Source: Streptomyces cirratus
GTDB taxonomy: Bacteria; Actinomycetota; Actinomycetes; Streptomycetales; Streptomycetaceae
Length of the DNA: 64,000 nt
Direction of reading: 5' to 3'
Assembly: GCF_014650775.1 (NCBI RefSeq)
Contig: NZ_BMVP01000010.1
Location: 1 to 64,000, forward strand
Below the pieces are notes generated by a model. It saw nothing but the letters and a program-made list of their open reading frames with translations, had not been told where the DNA came from and did not search any database. Below, one piece after another: positions 34,610 to 42,820 of this stretch. Every line of letters begins with the position of its first letter. The first letter of the stretch is position 1. Made by a program: the position numbers and the translations under genes.

Positions 34610-34656
34610 GCCTGCCCGCCTGCCCGCCTGCCCGCCTGCCCGCCTGCCCGCCTGCC
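34610..34656. repeat. 8-bp tandem repeat between arcA and arcB
   Basis: GCCTGCCC is repeated five times exactly (34610-34649), followed by a partial sixth unit that ends next to the arcA stop codon. It lies in the arcA-arcB gap and on the minus strand forms a GGGCAGGC array that could stall transcription or vary in length by slippage. Confidence 0.85.
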
Positions 34657-35883
34657 TCAGACGGCGTCCCGCTCCACGGGGCAGCTCATGCACCGCGGAC
34701 CGCCCCGGCCGCGGCCCAGTTCACTGCCGGGGATCTCGATCACCTCGATGCCCTCCTTGCGCAGATGGGTGTTGGTCGTGACGTTCCGCTCGTAGGCGAC
34801 GACCACGCCCGGCTCGACCGCCAGCACGTTGCAGCCGTCGTCCCACTGCTCGCGTTCCGCCGAGTGCACGTCCTGGGTGGCGGTGAGCACCCTGATGCCG
34901 CCGAGGCCGAGGGCCGAGGCGATGGCCCGGTGCATGTGCTCCGGCGGGTGGTCGGTCACTTTCAGCTCGCTCGCGCCGGCGCCCGGCTCGATCGTGTAGG
35001 ACCGCAGCATGCCCAGACCCGCGTACTGGGTGAACGTATCGGCGTCCACCATCGTCATCACCGTGTCCAGGTGCATGAAGGCCCGCCGCTTGGGCATGTC
35101 CAGCGCTACGATGGTCGTCGCGGACCCCGCGGCGAACAGGCCGCGGGCCAGCATCTCCACCGCCTGCGGCGTCGTACGCTCGCTCATCCCGATCAGCACC
35201 GCGCCGTTGCCGATGACCAGCAGGTCACCGCCTTCGATGGTGGACGGGTAGTCGGCCAGGCCCTGCGACCAGTAGTGGAAGGCGCCTGAGGACGTGAACA
35301 CCGGGTGGTGCTTGTAGATCGCCTCGAAGTGCACCGTCTCGCGCTGCCGGGCCGGCCAGCGCATCGCGTTGATGGAGACGCCGTCGTAGATCCAAGCGGA
35401 GGTGTCACGGGTGAACAGGTGGTTGGGCAGCGGCTGGAGGAGGAAGTCGTCCAGCTCCAGCGCGTGGAAGCGGACGGAGACCGGCTCGGCGTGCCGCTCC
35501 AGGAACTCGCGCTTGGTCATGCCGCCGACCAGCGCCTGCGCCAGCCGGTCGGAGGTCAGGCCGTCGAAGACCTGGCGCAGGTGATCGGTGGCGAGGGGGC
35601 CGTACTCCTTCTCGTGGAAGACCCGGTCCAGGACGAGGTGTCTCGCCTCCGGGATGTCCAGGGCCTCGCGGAGCAGGTCGCCGAAGAGGTGGACCTCGAC
35701 GCCCCGGTCGCGCAGTACGTCGGCGAACCCGTCGTGCTCCTGGCGGGCGCGGCGCACCCACAGCACGTCGTCGAAGAGGAGGGCGTCCTTATTGCTCGGT
35801 GTGAGCCGCTTCAGCTCCAGGTCGGGCCGGTGGAGGATGACGCGGCGCAGCCGCCCGGTCTCGGAGTCGACATGGAATCCCAT
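34657..35883 (-). CDS. arcA: Arginine deiminase
   Basis: A 408-residue guanidino-group hydrolase converting arginine to citrulline and ammonia. Family segments FTRDTSAWIYDG, FHYWSQGLADYPSTIEGGDLL and the C-terminal GGPRCMSCPVERD with the nucleophilic cysteine are present. The start at 35883 gives the usual MGFHVDSETGRLRRVILHRP N-terminus. It is followed by arcB 174 nt downstream, separated by a tandem repeat and an operator-like palindrome. The pathway can provide ATP or remove arginine under oxygen limitation; no arginine/ornithine antiporter or carbamate kinase is nearby. Confidence 0.94.
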   Translation of the reverse strand: MGFHVDSETGRLRRVILHRPDLELKRLTPSNKDALLFDDVLWVRRARQEHDGFADVLRDRGVEVHLFGDLLREALDIPEARHLVLDRVFHEKEYGPLATDHLRQVFDGLTSDRLAQALVGGMTKREFLERHAEPVSVRFHALELDDFLLQPLPNHLFTRDTSAWIYDGVSINAMRWPARQRETVHFEAIYKHHPVFTSSGAFHYWSQGLADYPSTIEGGDLLVIGNGAVLIGMSERTTPQAVEMLARGLFAAGSATTIVALDMPKRRAFMHLDTVMTMVDADTFTQYAGLGMLRSYTIEPGAGASELKVTDHPPEHMHRAIASALGLGGIRVLTATQDVHSAEREQWDDGCNVLAVEPGVVVAYERNVTTNTHLRKEGIEVIEIPGSELGRGRGGPRCMSCPVERDAV

Positions 35884-35950
35884 GCCCTACACGTTCCCAG
35901 ACCGGACGGCTTTTTGACCCGGCGTCGGCCGGACCCCGTCCGCGGAACGC

Positions 35951-36454
35951 TCAGCGCAGGCCGAGAAGCGCCGCCGGGGTGCCCACGAGCTCCGGGGCGG
36001 ACAGCCCCAGCTTGGGGGTGACGACGTTCGGGATCCCGAAGTTGCTGCCGTCCGGCATCGACAGCGGGGCACCGACGATCGCACCGGGGGTCCGGGCGTG
36101 CAGCTTCGTCTCGGGGGCGTCCAGGGAACCCGCGCCGTCCGTCTCGGGGCTACCCGCCAGGTTCGGCAGCGGGGAGCTGACGAGCGTGTGGCCGAGGTCC
36201 ATGGTCAGGGGCACCACCGGCAGGAGCGGGGTCGGGAGCAGATCGCCGGTGTGCAGGCGCGGTGCCTCGGGCGCGCCGACCATCGGCACCGGAACCCCGG
36301 TGGCCACGCGGGGGGCGTCCACGCCCAGCGTGGTCTTCACGGCGTCCAGCGGGACACCCACCGGAACCGAGTCGGCCACGGCCGGGGTGGCGGCGCCGGC
36401 CGCGGCCATACAGGTCAGGAGCGCCGCAATGCTTCCGCGCGCGGTCATCTTCAT
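35951..36454 (-). CDS. Secreted hypothetical protein, Pro/Val/Leu-rich
   Basis: A 167-residue protein with a signal peptide (SIAALLTCMAAAGAATPAVA, cleavage near residue 27). The rest is low-complexity and Pro/Val/Gly/Leu-rich with short repeated hydrophobic motifs such as LPTPLLPVVPLT, and has no cysteine after the signal. It resembles small exported Streptomyces proteins of unknown role. The gene is alone, with no close partner on its strand. Confidence 0.65.
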   Translation of the reverse strand: MKMTARGSIAALLTCMAAAGAATPAVADSVPVGVPLDAVKTTLGVDAPRVATGVPVPMVGAPEAPRLHTGDLLPTPLLPVVPLTMDLGHTLVSSPLPNLAGSPETDGAGSLDAPETKLHARTPGAIVGAPLSMPDGSNFGIPNVVTPKLGLSAPELVGTPAALLGLR

Positions 36455-36648
36455 AGGTGACGTTCCGTCCTTCCAGGATCGCGGACATTCCGCTGCCCTG
36501 GATGAACGATCCCGCCGGTGGGTTTCCCGGAGTTCTCGGGGAAAGTTCCCCCATACGACCTAATTAGCGGCTGTACGGCGGCGGCGCCTTTACGCGCGGG
36601 CCGACGGTCACGGGTGCGGGCCGACCGGTCATGGGCGCAGGCCGACGG

Positions 36649-38301
36649 TCACAGGCCCGGGTCGACCGGCCCCGACTCCAGGGCGAGCACGGCGAACACC
36701 GCCTCGTGCACCCGCCACAGCGGCTCGCCCTCCGCCAGCCGGTCCAGCGCCTCCAGCCCCCAGCGCGTACTCGCGCAGCGCGAGCGAGCGCTTGTGCCCG
36801 AGGAAGCGCCCGCGCAGCCGCTCCAGGTGGTCGGCGCGCGTGTACTCGGGGCCGTAGATGATCCGCAGGTACTCACGGCCGCGCACTTGAGCCCGGGCTG
36901 CACCAGCCGGCCCTTGGCGTCCCGGGCGTACGCCTGGAGCGGCTTGACCATTACGCCCTCGCCGCCGGCGCCGGTGAGCCCCAGCCACCAGCCGGTGCCC
37001 GCGCGCACGGACTCCTCGTCGGCGATGTCCACGTAGAACCAGCCGGTCCGGCGCAGCAGGCGGGTGCCCGCCGCCTCGCCGGCCGCCACCAGCCGGTCCA
37101 GCCAGGCCAGCTGCTCGTCGTGCGGCACCGTGGCCGGCGGGCGCCCGGCCGCCGCGAGCGCGGCGAGCGCGGCGAGCGCGGCGAGCGTGTCGGGGAAGAC
37201 GGCCGCGGAGGCGGCGCCGACGGCGGCGTACTGGTTGCGGAGCAGGCCGGCGGACTTGAGCGACCAGGGCAGCAGTTCCCCGTCGATCAGCAGCCAGTCG
37301 GTGGCCAGTTCCTCCCAGAGACCGGCGTCGGTGACCGCCGTACGGATCCGGCCGAGGACCTCTTCGGTGACCTCGGGGTCGGCGAAGAAGGGTCGGCCGG
37401 TGCGGGTGTAGACCGAGCCCGTGGGGCCTTGCGGCACCCCGGAGCGCTCGCGGGCCACCGCCGCGTCACGGCAGACGAGGACGGTGGCACGGGAGCCCAT
37501 GTGCTTCTCCTCGCACACGACCCGCCCGATCGCGTCGGCGCGGTACTGGGCGAACGCCTCCGCAGGGTGCTCCAGGTAGCGGTCGTCGCGGGCCGAGGCG
37601 GGGGCCGGTGCCATGGTCGGCGGCAGGTACGGGACCAGCCGGGGGTCCGCGGCGAAGCGGCTCATCACTTCGAGGGCCGCGGCCGCGTTCTCCTCGCGCA
37701 CGGTGACGTTGCCCAGGTGCCGGGTCTCCACGACGCGGTGCCCGTGCACGTCCGCCAGGTCGAGGGGCCGTCCCTCGTGCCCGCCGGGCGCCTCGGCGGC
37801 CAGCGGCTTGACGGGCTCGTACCAGACCTTCTCCGCCGGTACGTCGACCAATTCGCGCTCCGGCCAGCGCAGGGCGGTCATCTTGCCGCCGAAGACGGCT
37901 CCCGTGTCCAGGCAGATGGTGTTGTTGATCCAGGAGGTGTCCGGGACCGGGGTGTGGCCGTAGACCACCACCGCCTTGCCCCGGTAGTCCTCGGCCCACG
38001 GGTAGCGCACGGGCAGGCCGAACTCGTCGGTCTCACGGGTGGTCTCCCCGTACAGGGCGGGCGAGCGGACCCGGCCGGAGGTGCGGCCGTGGTACTTCTC
38101 GGGCGGCCCGGCGTGACAGACCACCAGCTTGCCGCCGTCGAGCACGTAGTGGCTGACGAGGCCGGCGATGAACGTCCGGACTCCCCAGACGAACTCCTGC
38201 GGCTCGCGGCCGAGCTGTTCGACGGTCTCGGCGAGGCCGTGGGTCTGCCGCACCGCGGATCCCTTGTGGTAAGGGGCGAGCTTGGTCTCGTGGTTCCCGG
38301 G
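36649..38301 (-). pseudogene. pnkp: Decayed polynucleotide kinase-phosphatase (Pnkp) of the bacterial RNA-repair system
   Basis: What remains is the central metallophosphatase (beginning abruptly at PGNHETKL, then VCHAGPPEKYHG and VVYGHTPV) and the C-terminal adenylyltransferase/ligase-like domain (VCEEKHMGSRA; WLLIDGELLPW). The N-terminal kinase and first phosphatase motifs are missing, and the remnant abuts a Hen1 fragment. Near the 3' end the reading frame is lost between about 36761 and 36882: one base appears missing near 36882 and one added in a C-run at 36757-36761, so the expected REYLRIIYGPEYTRADHLERL lies in another frame. An intact family member is about 850 residues. Confidence 0.8.
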
Positions 38302-39054
38302 CCGCGGCCAGGATCGCCTCGCGGCGCCGCGCAGCGAGCGGCACGGGCCGCTGCGGAGCGTCTTCGCCGTCTGCGGTCAAGGTTTCGTCGGGCTCGGTGA
38401 CGTCGGGCTCGGCGTCCTCGGGCTCGGCGTCCTCCGCATCCGCAAGGCGCAGGAGTTCCAGGCGTCCCAGCGCGTCCTGGGTGAGCCGCTTGTGCCGGGC
38501 CAGGTAGCGGGCGGTGATCAGGGCGTGCTCGGCACGTACCGGCTGTCGCCCCACTCGGGGAACCGTTCGTCGAGCGGGACCGGCGTGACGGCGACCGTCT
38601 CCCAGCCGAGCGGCTCGAAGAGCCGGCGCACGAGCTCGGCACCGCCCCGCGCGGGCAGCGCCGGTATCTCGATGCGCAGCGGCCGCGCCCGCCCCGGGAG
38701 TTCGGGCCGGGCGGTGCAGTGGCCCGCCAGCGCGCTGCGGAACGCACCGCTGAGCGCGACGGCGAAGAGGGAGGACGCCGCTTAGGGGCGGTCGTTGACG
38801 TACTGCGCGAGCGCGGCGTCCGGCGCCCCTCCCCGCCCCTTGCCCCGTCCCTTCCGCACGAGCGCGAGCGGATCCACCTCCAGCAGCAGCGCGGCCGTAC
38901 ACCGTTCGTCCGAGGCCTCGGGGTAGAACACGTGCGCGGTGCCGTGGGAAGTGCTGAACGCCTGCGCCTTCCCAGGGTGTTTGTGCAGCAGGAAGCCCAG
39001 GTCAGTGGCCGGTTCTTCGGCGGCCGTGCCGGCGGTGGTGACCGTCAGGAACAT
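38302..39054 (-). pseudogene. hen1: Decayed Hen1 (3'-terminal RNA ribose 2'-O-methyltransferase) remnant
   Basis: The N-terminal Hen1 region is recognisable (MFLTVTTAGTAAEEP; LGFLLHKHPGKAQAF; AHVFYPEASDERCTAALLLE). It is interrupted by a TAA at 38782-38784, in the place of a tyrosine codon (NDRP-stop-AASSLFAVALS). It continues to DSRYV at 38533, where about 50 codons seem deleted and the frame changes, resumes at EHALITARYLARHK, and ends at REAILAAA next to the Pnkp remnant. The whole methyltransferase domain is absent. The operon order Hen1-Pnkp is the normal one. Confidence 0.8.
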
Positions 39055-39129
39055 GCGGTTCAGCATGGCTGCGGGTCCGGGCCCGGGCCAACCAATCTCG
39101 CGGCGGCCGGCCGGACGCCGTCACCGGCG

Positions 39130-40014
39130 CTACCGCGTGCGCAGGCGGGCGGCGAGGGCGGCGATGGCAGGGGGGCCGATGCGGCAGCAGCCGCCGAGGA
39201 GGCGGACGCCGGCGGAGCGCCAGGCGGCGAGGTCCCAGGGGACCGGGGTGGGCGGGGAGTGCCACCGCCCGGCGGCCGCGTCCCAGACCGAGCCGTCGTT
39301 CGGGTAGGCCAGCAACGGCTTGCGGGTGACGGAGGCGGCCGCTTCGAGGGCGGGGCCCACGTCCTGGGGGTCGCAGCAGTTGACGCCGAGCGCGATGACC
39401 TCCGGGCTGCGCTCCGCGAGGGCGAAGGCTTCGGCGAGGGGCTGCCCGGCCCGGGTGCGGCCGTCGGCCACGGTGTAGCTGAGCCAGGCGGGCGCCCCCG
39501 TCCCCGCGAGCACACCGAGCAGGGCCTCGGCCTCGGTGGTGTCCGGGATGGTCTCCAGGGCCAGCACGTCGGGCCCCGCCTCCAGCAGCGCCTCGATCCG
39601 GGGCCGGTGGAAGGCGGCCAGCTCCGCTACGCCGAGCCCGTACCGCCCGCGGTACTCGGAGCCGTCCGCGAGCACCGCCCCGTACGGGCCCACTGAGGCG
39701 GCCACCCACACCTCGTGGTCTGCCGCCCGGGCCGCGCGGTCGGCGAGGGCGACGCTGCGTCGCAGCAGTACACCGGCCTCCGGCGCCCCGTAGCCGATCT
39801 GGTAGCTCGCGGTGATGAGCACCTCGGCGCCGGCCCGCGCGTACGCGGTGTGGGCGGCCTCCACTTGGTCCGGCCGCTCGGTGAGCACCCGGCCCGTCCA
39901 CAGGCCGCCGGACAGGTCGCAGCCCTGGTCGGCGAGCTGGTTGCTCAGGCCGCCGTCCAAGAGCACCGCCCTGTGGGCGAGTGCCGCGGCGAGCGGGCCG
40001 GACGCACGGGGCAC
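39130..40014 (-). CDS. mmuM: Homocysteine S-methyltransferase
   Basis: A 294-residue zinc methyltransferase. The cysteine ligands are in GVNCCDP and in the C-terminal GGCCR motif, and the N-terminus has VLLDGGLSNQL. It transfers a methyl group from S-methylmethionine (or S-adenosylmethionine) to homocysteine to form methionine. It lies 13 nt downstream-facing from the LLM oxidoreductase gene and may be co-transcribed with it. Length and motifs match the YagD/MmuM family. Confidence 0.92.
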   Translation of the reverse strand: MPRASGPLAAALAHRAVLLDGGLSNQLADQGCDLSGGLWTGRVLTERPDQVEAAHTAYARAGAEVLITASYQIGYGAPEAGVLLRRSVALADRAARAADHEVWVAASVGPYGAVLADGSEYRGRYGLGVAELAAFHRPRIEALLEAGPDVLALETIPDTTEAEALLGVLAGTGAPAWLSYTVADGRTRAGQPLAEAFALAERSPEVIALGVNCCDPQDVGPALEAAASVTRKPLLAYPNDGSVWDAAAGRWHSPPTPVPWDLAAWRSAGVRLLGGCCRIGPPAIAALAARLRTR

Positions 40015-40027
40015 GGGCCGGCTCCCC

Positions 40028-40951
40028 TCAGCCGATCTGGGACAGCACCTGGGCGGAGATCAGCTCCAGGTGGTCGAGGTCGTGGAGGTCGAGCATCTGG
40101 AGGTAGACGCGGGAGGAGCCGATGGCGCCGTACGCGCCGATCTTCTCCACGACCTCGGCCGGGGAACCCGCCAGGCCGTTCGCCTTGAGTTCGTCCACGT
40201 CACGGCCGATGGCGGCGGCCCGGCGGGCCACCTCGGCATCGTCCTTGCCGACGCACACCACGAGGGCGTTGGAATAGACGAGGTCCTCGGGCTTGCGGCC
40301 GGCTTCCCGGGCGGCTTCCCGGACCCGGCCGAACTGCCGCTCGCTGTCCGCGATCGAGGCGAACGGCATGTTGAACTCGTCCGCGTACCGGGCGGCGAGG
40401 CGCGGGGTGCGCTTCGCTCCGTGGCCGCCGATGAGGACGGGCACCTTGGCCTGCGCAGGCTTGGGCAGCGCCGGGGAGTTCTCCAGCTGGTAGTGGACGC
40501 CCTGGTAGTCGAAGGTGGCGCCGGGCTCGGTGGCCCACAGGCCGGTGACGATGGCGAGCTGCTCCTCCAGCCGGGCCATCCGGTCCGCCGGGAAGGGGAT
40601 CCCGTACGCCTTGTGCTCCTCCTCGAACCAGCCGGCTCCGAGGCCGAGTTCGACGCGGCCGCCGGACATCTGGTCGACCTGGGCCACTTGGATGGCGAGC
40701 ACTCCGGGCAGCCGGAACGTGCCGGCCGTCATCAAGGTGCCCAGCCGGATGCGCTTGGTCTCGCGGGCCAGGCCGGCGAGGGTGATCCAGGCGTCGGTGG
40801 GGCCGGGCAGGCCGTCGCCGGACCCCATGCTCACATAGTGGTCGGACCGGAAAAATGCGTCGAACCCGAGCTCCTCGGTGGCCCGGGCGACCCTGAGGAG
40901 GGTTTCGTAGCCGGCGCCCTGCTGCGGCTCGGTGAAAATGCGGAGATCCAT
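40028..40951 (-). CDS. LLM class flavin-dependent oxidoreductase (probably F420-dependent)
   Basis: A 307-residue luciferase-like TIM-barrel protein (MDLRIFTEPQ; LGFDAFFRSDHYVSMG; RVELGLGAGWFEEEHKAYGI; PVLIGGHGAKRTPRLAARYADEFN). The pattern is that of actinobacterial F420-dependent reductases/dehydrogenases. The ATG at 40951 lacks a strong ribosome site. It lies just upstream of mmuM on the same strand with a 13-nt gap. Substrate unknown. Confidence 0.88.
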   Translation of the reverse strand: MDLRIFTEPQQGAGYETLLRVARATEELGFDAFFRSDHYVSMGSGDGLPGPTDAWITLAGLARETKRIRLGTLMTAGTFRLPGVLAIQVAQVDQMSGGRVELGLGAGWFEEEHKAYGIPFPADRMARLEEQLAIVTGLWATEPGATFDYQGVHYQLENSPALPKPAQAKVPVLIGGHGAKRTPRLAARYADEFNMPFASIADSERQFGRVREAAREAGRKPEDLVYSNALVVCVGKDDAEVARRAAAIGRDVDELKANGLAGSPAEVVEKIGAYGAIGSSRVYLQMLDLHDLDHLELISAQVLSQIG

Positions 40952-41153
40952 GCCCCTATCCTGCCCCGGGCTCACCCCTGCCGGGTGAATCTCCGTCAAC
41001 CGGGCGGCCCACGGCGCGCCGCGCCAGTGACCAGCGCGGACGGTGATCGTTGGCTCGGACGGAGCCGGACCGCCCGGCCCGCGCGCCGGCGGCCCCCGTC
41101 TGGTGCGTCCACCGCCCCTCCCCCGCGGAAGGGCCAGGGCCGAGGAGGCCGCC

Positions 41154-41555
41154 ATGTCCCACGAGGCCGTGCCGGAGACCCGCCGACAGAACTCGCAGAC
41201 CGGCCGGGCCGAGCCGGCCGGACGGGCGGCGCACGACGGGACCCCCGCCCGGGCAGGCGCCCAGGACGGCCAGGAGCCTGCCGCTCCCGCCCAGGCAGGC
41301 GGCGCGCCGAAGGGGCTGCTCCAGCAGATGGAGGAGCTGATGGCGGCGTTGAACGCGGACCTGTCCCAGCTCGACGCCGAACTCCAGTCCTCCACGGACC
41401 GCACGCCCCCAAACGCCACGCCGTCCCCGGGCAGCAGCACGCCGCAGGGCGGCGCCACGCAGGGCGGCGCGGTACCCGGCGGCGCGTCGCAGGGCGGCAC
41501 CACGCAGGGCGGCGCGTCTCAGGACGGCGACGGTCCGTCGTACCGGTCCGCCTGA
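41154..41555 (+). CDS. Hypothetical protein with coiled-coil core and Gly/Thr/Gln repeats
   Basis: A 133-residue protein starting at an ATG with AGGAGG six nt upstream. It has a polar Ala/Gly/Pro-rich N-terminus, a short amphipathic helix (LLQQMEELMAALNADLSQLDAEL) in the middle, and a C-terminal low-complexity tail with repeated QGGA/TQGG units. No family recognised. The strong ribosome site favours a real gene. It stands alone on its strand. Confidence 0.6.
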   Translation: MSHEAVPETRRQNSQTGRAEPAGRAAHDGTPARAGAQDGQEPAAPAQAGGAPKGLLQQMEELMAALNADLSQLDAELQSSTDRTPPNATPSPGSSTPQGGATQGGAVPGGASQGGTTQGGASQDGDGPSYRSA

Positions 41556-41788
41556 GCGGTACGACCGGCCCGGCGCCGTGCAGGCGGCACCGCACCCGCC
41601 CCCGGCGTGGACCGCTTCGCGCTCTCCGGCGCCACTGAGTCGACGGTCGGCGGCGAGCCGGGCGCGCACCTGCGCCACACCACCACGCATCCAGCCCCGC
41701 TACGTCTTCCAGGTGCCGTCGGCCAGCCCCGCGCCGGCCGACGTCTGCGAAGCCGGCGCCGGCAGGCGTGTCAGGCATGTCAGGCGTG

Positions 41789-42274
41789 TCAGGTCACACC
41801 CGAGGCGGAGCCGCGCTCGCGCACGCTGATGCGGCGCAGGAGGGCCCGTACCCGGTCACTCGACTCGTCAGCCGCGTCGATCGACTCTATGCACTGCCAG
41901 TACAGCGTCTCGTCGTCCGTGCCGCAGGCCACCCCGACGAGGGCTATGCCGACCTCGCCGAGCAACGCCTGGAGCCCCAGCAATGCCTGCCGCACATCCG
42001 TCACTTCGGTCAGCTGCGCGGCTCTCGGCGGATAGTCGGGCACGCTGCCCTCGCCGCCCACGGCTGCTCTGTCGAGCAGCCCGCAGCCTCTGCCTCCCGC
42101 CTCACCCAGTCCCCGCGCCTCCGCTCTCAGCTCCGGCGGCCCGGTGACCGCCAGCCAGCTCCCTACCCCCTGTGTCAACGCCTGTGCCTGCCAGGCCTCG
42201 CCCACGATGTCCCACGCAGCCCCGCTCTGTGCCAGCGCGTGCCGGCCGGCCGCGATGAGCCGTACCGCATCCAT
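41789..42274 (-). CDS. DUF6099-like hypothetical protein
   Basis: A 161-residue, mostly helical protein. The chosen ATG at 42274 gives MDAVRLIAAGRHALAQS, which resembles conserved Streptomyces proteins of the DUF6099 type. A longer open frame upstream has no family-like sequence. Two cysteines and an acidic middle are present; no catalytic motif. It is followed by no close partner but lies beside the MazG-like and ATPase genes on the same strand. Function unknown. Confidence 0.65.
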   Translation of the reverse strand: MDAVRLIAAGRHALAQSGAAWDIVGEAWQAQALTQGVGSWLAVTGPPELRAEARGLGEAGGRGCGLLDRAAVGGEGSVPDYPPRAAQLTEVTDVRQALLGLQALLGEVGIALVGVACGTDDETLYWQCIESIDAADESSDRVRALLRRISVRERGSASGVT

Positions 42275-42397
42275 ATGCCGTCCCCCGTCCGCACGACATG
42301 CCGCCGTTCCCTCACTACCCAGAGTGAAGGCAACGGGCCAGTAAAGCCAGGGGTATTCGGAAATCTGTGGACACAAAGATGGTTGTGGATGACGCCA

Positions 42398-42820
42398 TCA
42401 CTCCGAAGAGTGACGATTCGGGCTGGAACCACCCTTCGGGGGGAAGCGGAGTTCGTTCCTCTCGATCTTCGCGGCGAGCGCATCCAGCACATCCACCCCC
42501 AGGACCTCGCAGAACTGCAGCAAGTACGCCAGCACATCGGCGACCTCGTCGGCGACCCGGTGCGCGCTTTCGGGTCGTTCCATGACCTTCGCCGACTGTT
42601 CCGGCGTCAGCCATTGGAAGATCTCGACCAGTTCGGACGCCTCCACGCTGAGGGCCACGGCCAGGTTCTTCGGGGTGTGGTATTCGGCCCAGTCGCGGGC
42701 GGCCGCGAAGTCGGCCAGTCGCCGCTGGAGCCGGTAGAGCCGTTCGTCCGCCTTTCCGCCGCCGGTGTCGTGCGTGCCGTGCGTGCCGTGCGTGCCGTGC
42801 GTGCCGTGCGTGTCGCTCAT
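42398..42820 (-). CDS. MazG-like nucleotide pyrophosphohydrolase
   Basis: A 140-residue all-alpha NTP-PPase. The EExxE..ExxD metal pattern is seen as SVEASELVEIFQW and then ADEVADVLAYLLQF. These small enzymes hydrolyse non-canonical or damaged NTPs. The N-terminal tail holds a run of THG tripeptides encoded by a 9-bp tandem repeat. The ATG overlaps the stop of the upstream ATPase gene by 4 nt, implying co-translation. Confidence 0.87.
   Translation of the reverse strand: MSDTHGTHGTHGTHGTHDTGGGKADERLYRLQRRLADFAAARDWAEYHTPKNLAVALSVEASELVEIFQWLTPEQSAKVMERPESAHRVADEVADVLAYLLQFCEVLGVDVLDALAAKIERNELRFPPKGGSSPNRHSSE
42765..42809. repeat. 9-bp tandem repeat in the 5' end of the MazG-like gene
   Basis: Five copies of GTGCCGTGC (the first with one mismatch). 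On the coding strand this gives a GTH tripeptide repeat close to the N-terminus, so changes in copy number stay in frame. Confidence 0.85.

Noticed and set aside
36757..36882. Treating the out-of-frame stretch at the Pnkp 3' end as a separate short gene
   Set aside because: The other frame encodes the expected internal Pnkp sequence (REYLRIIYGPEY), so it is a frameshifted part of the same gene.
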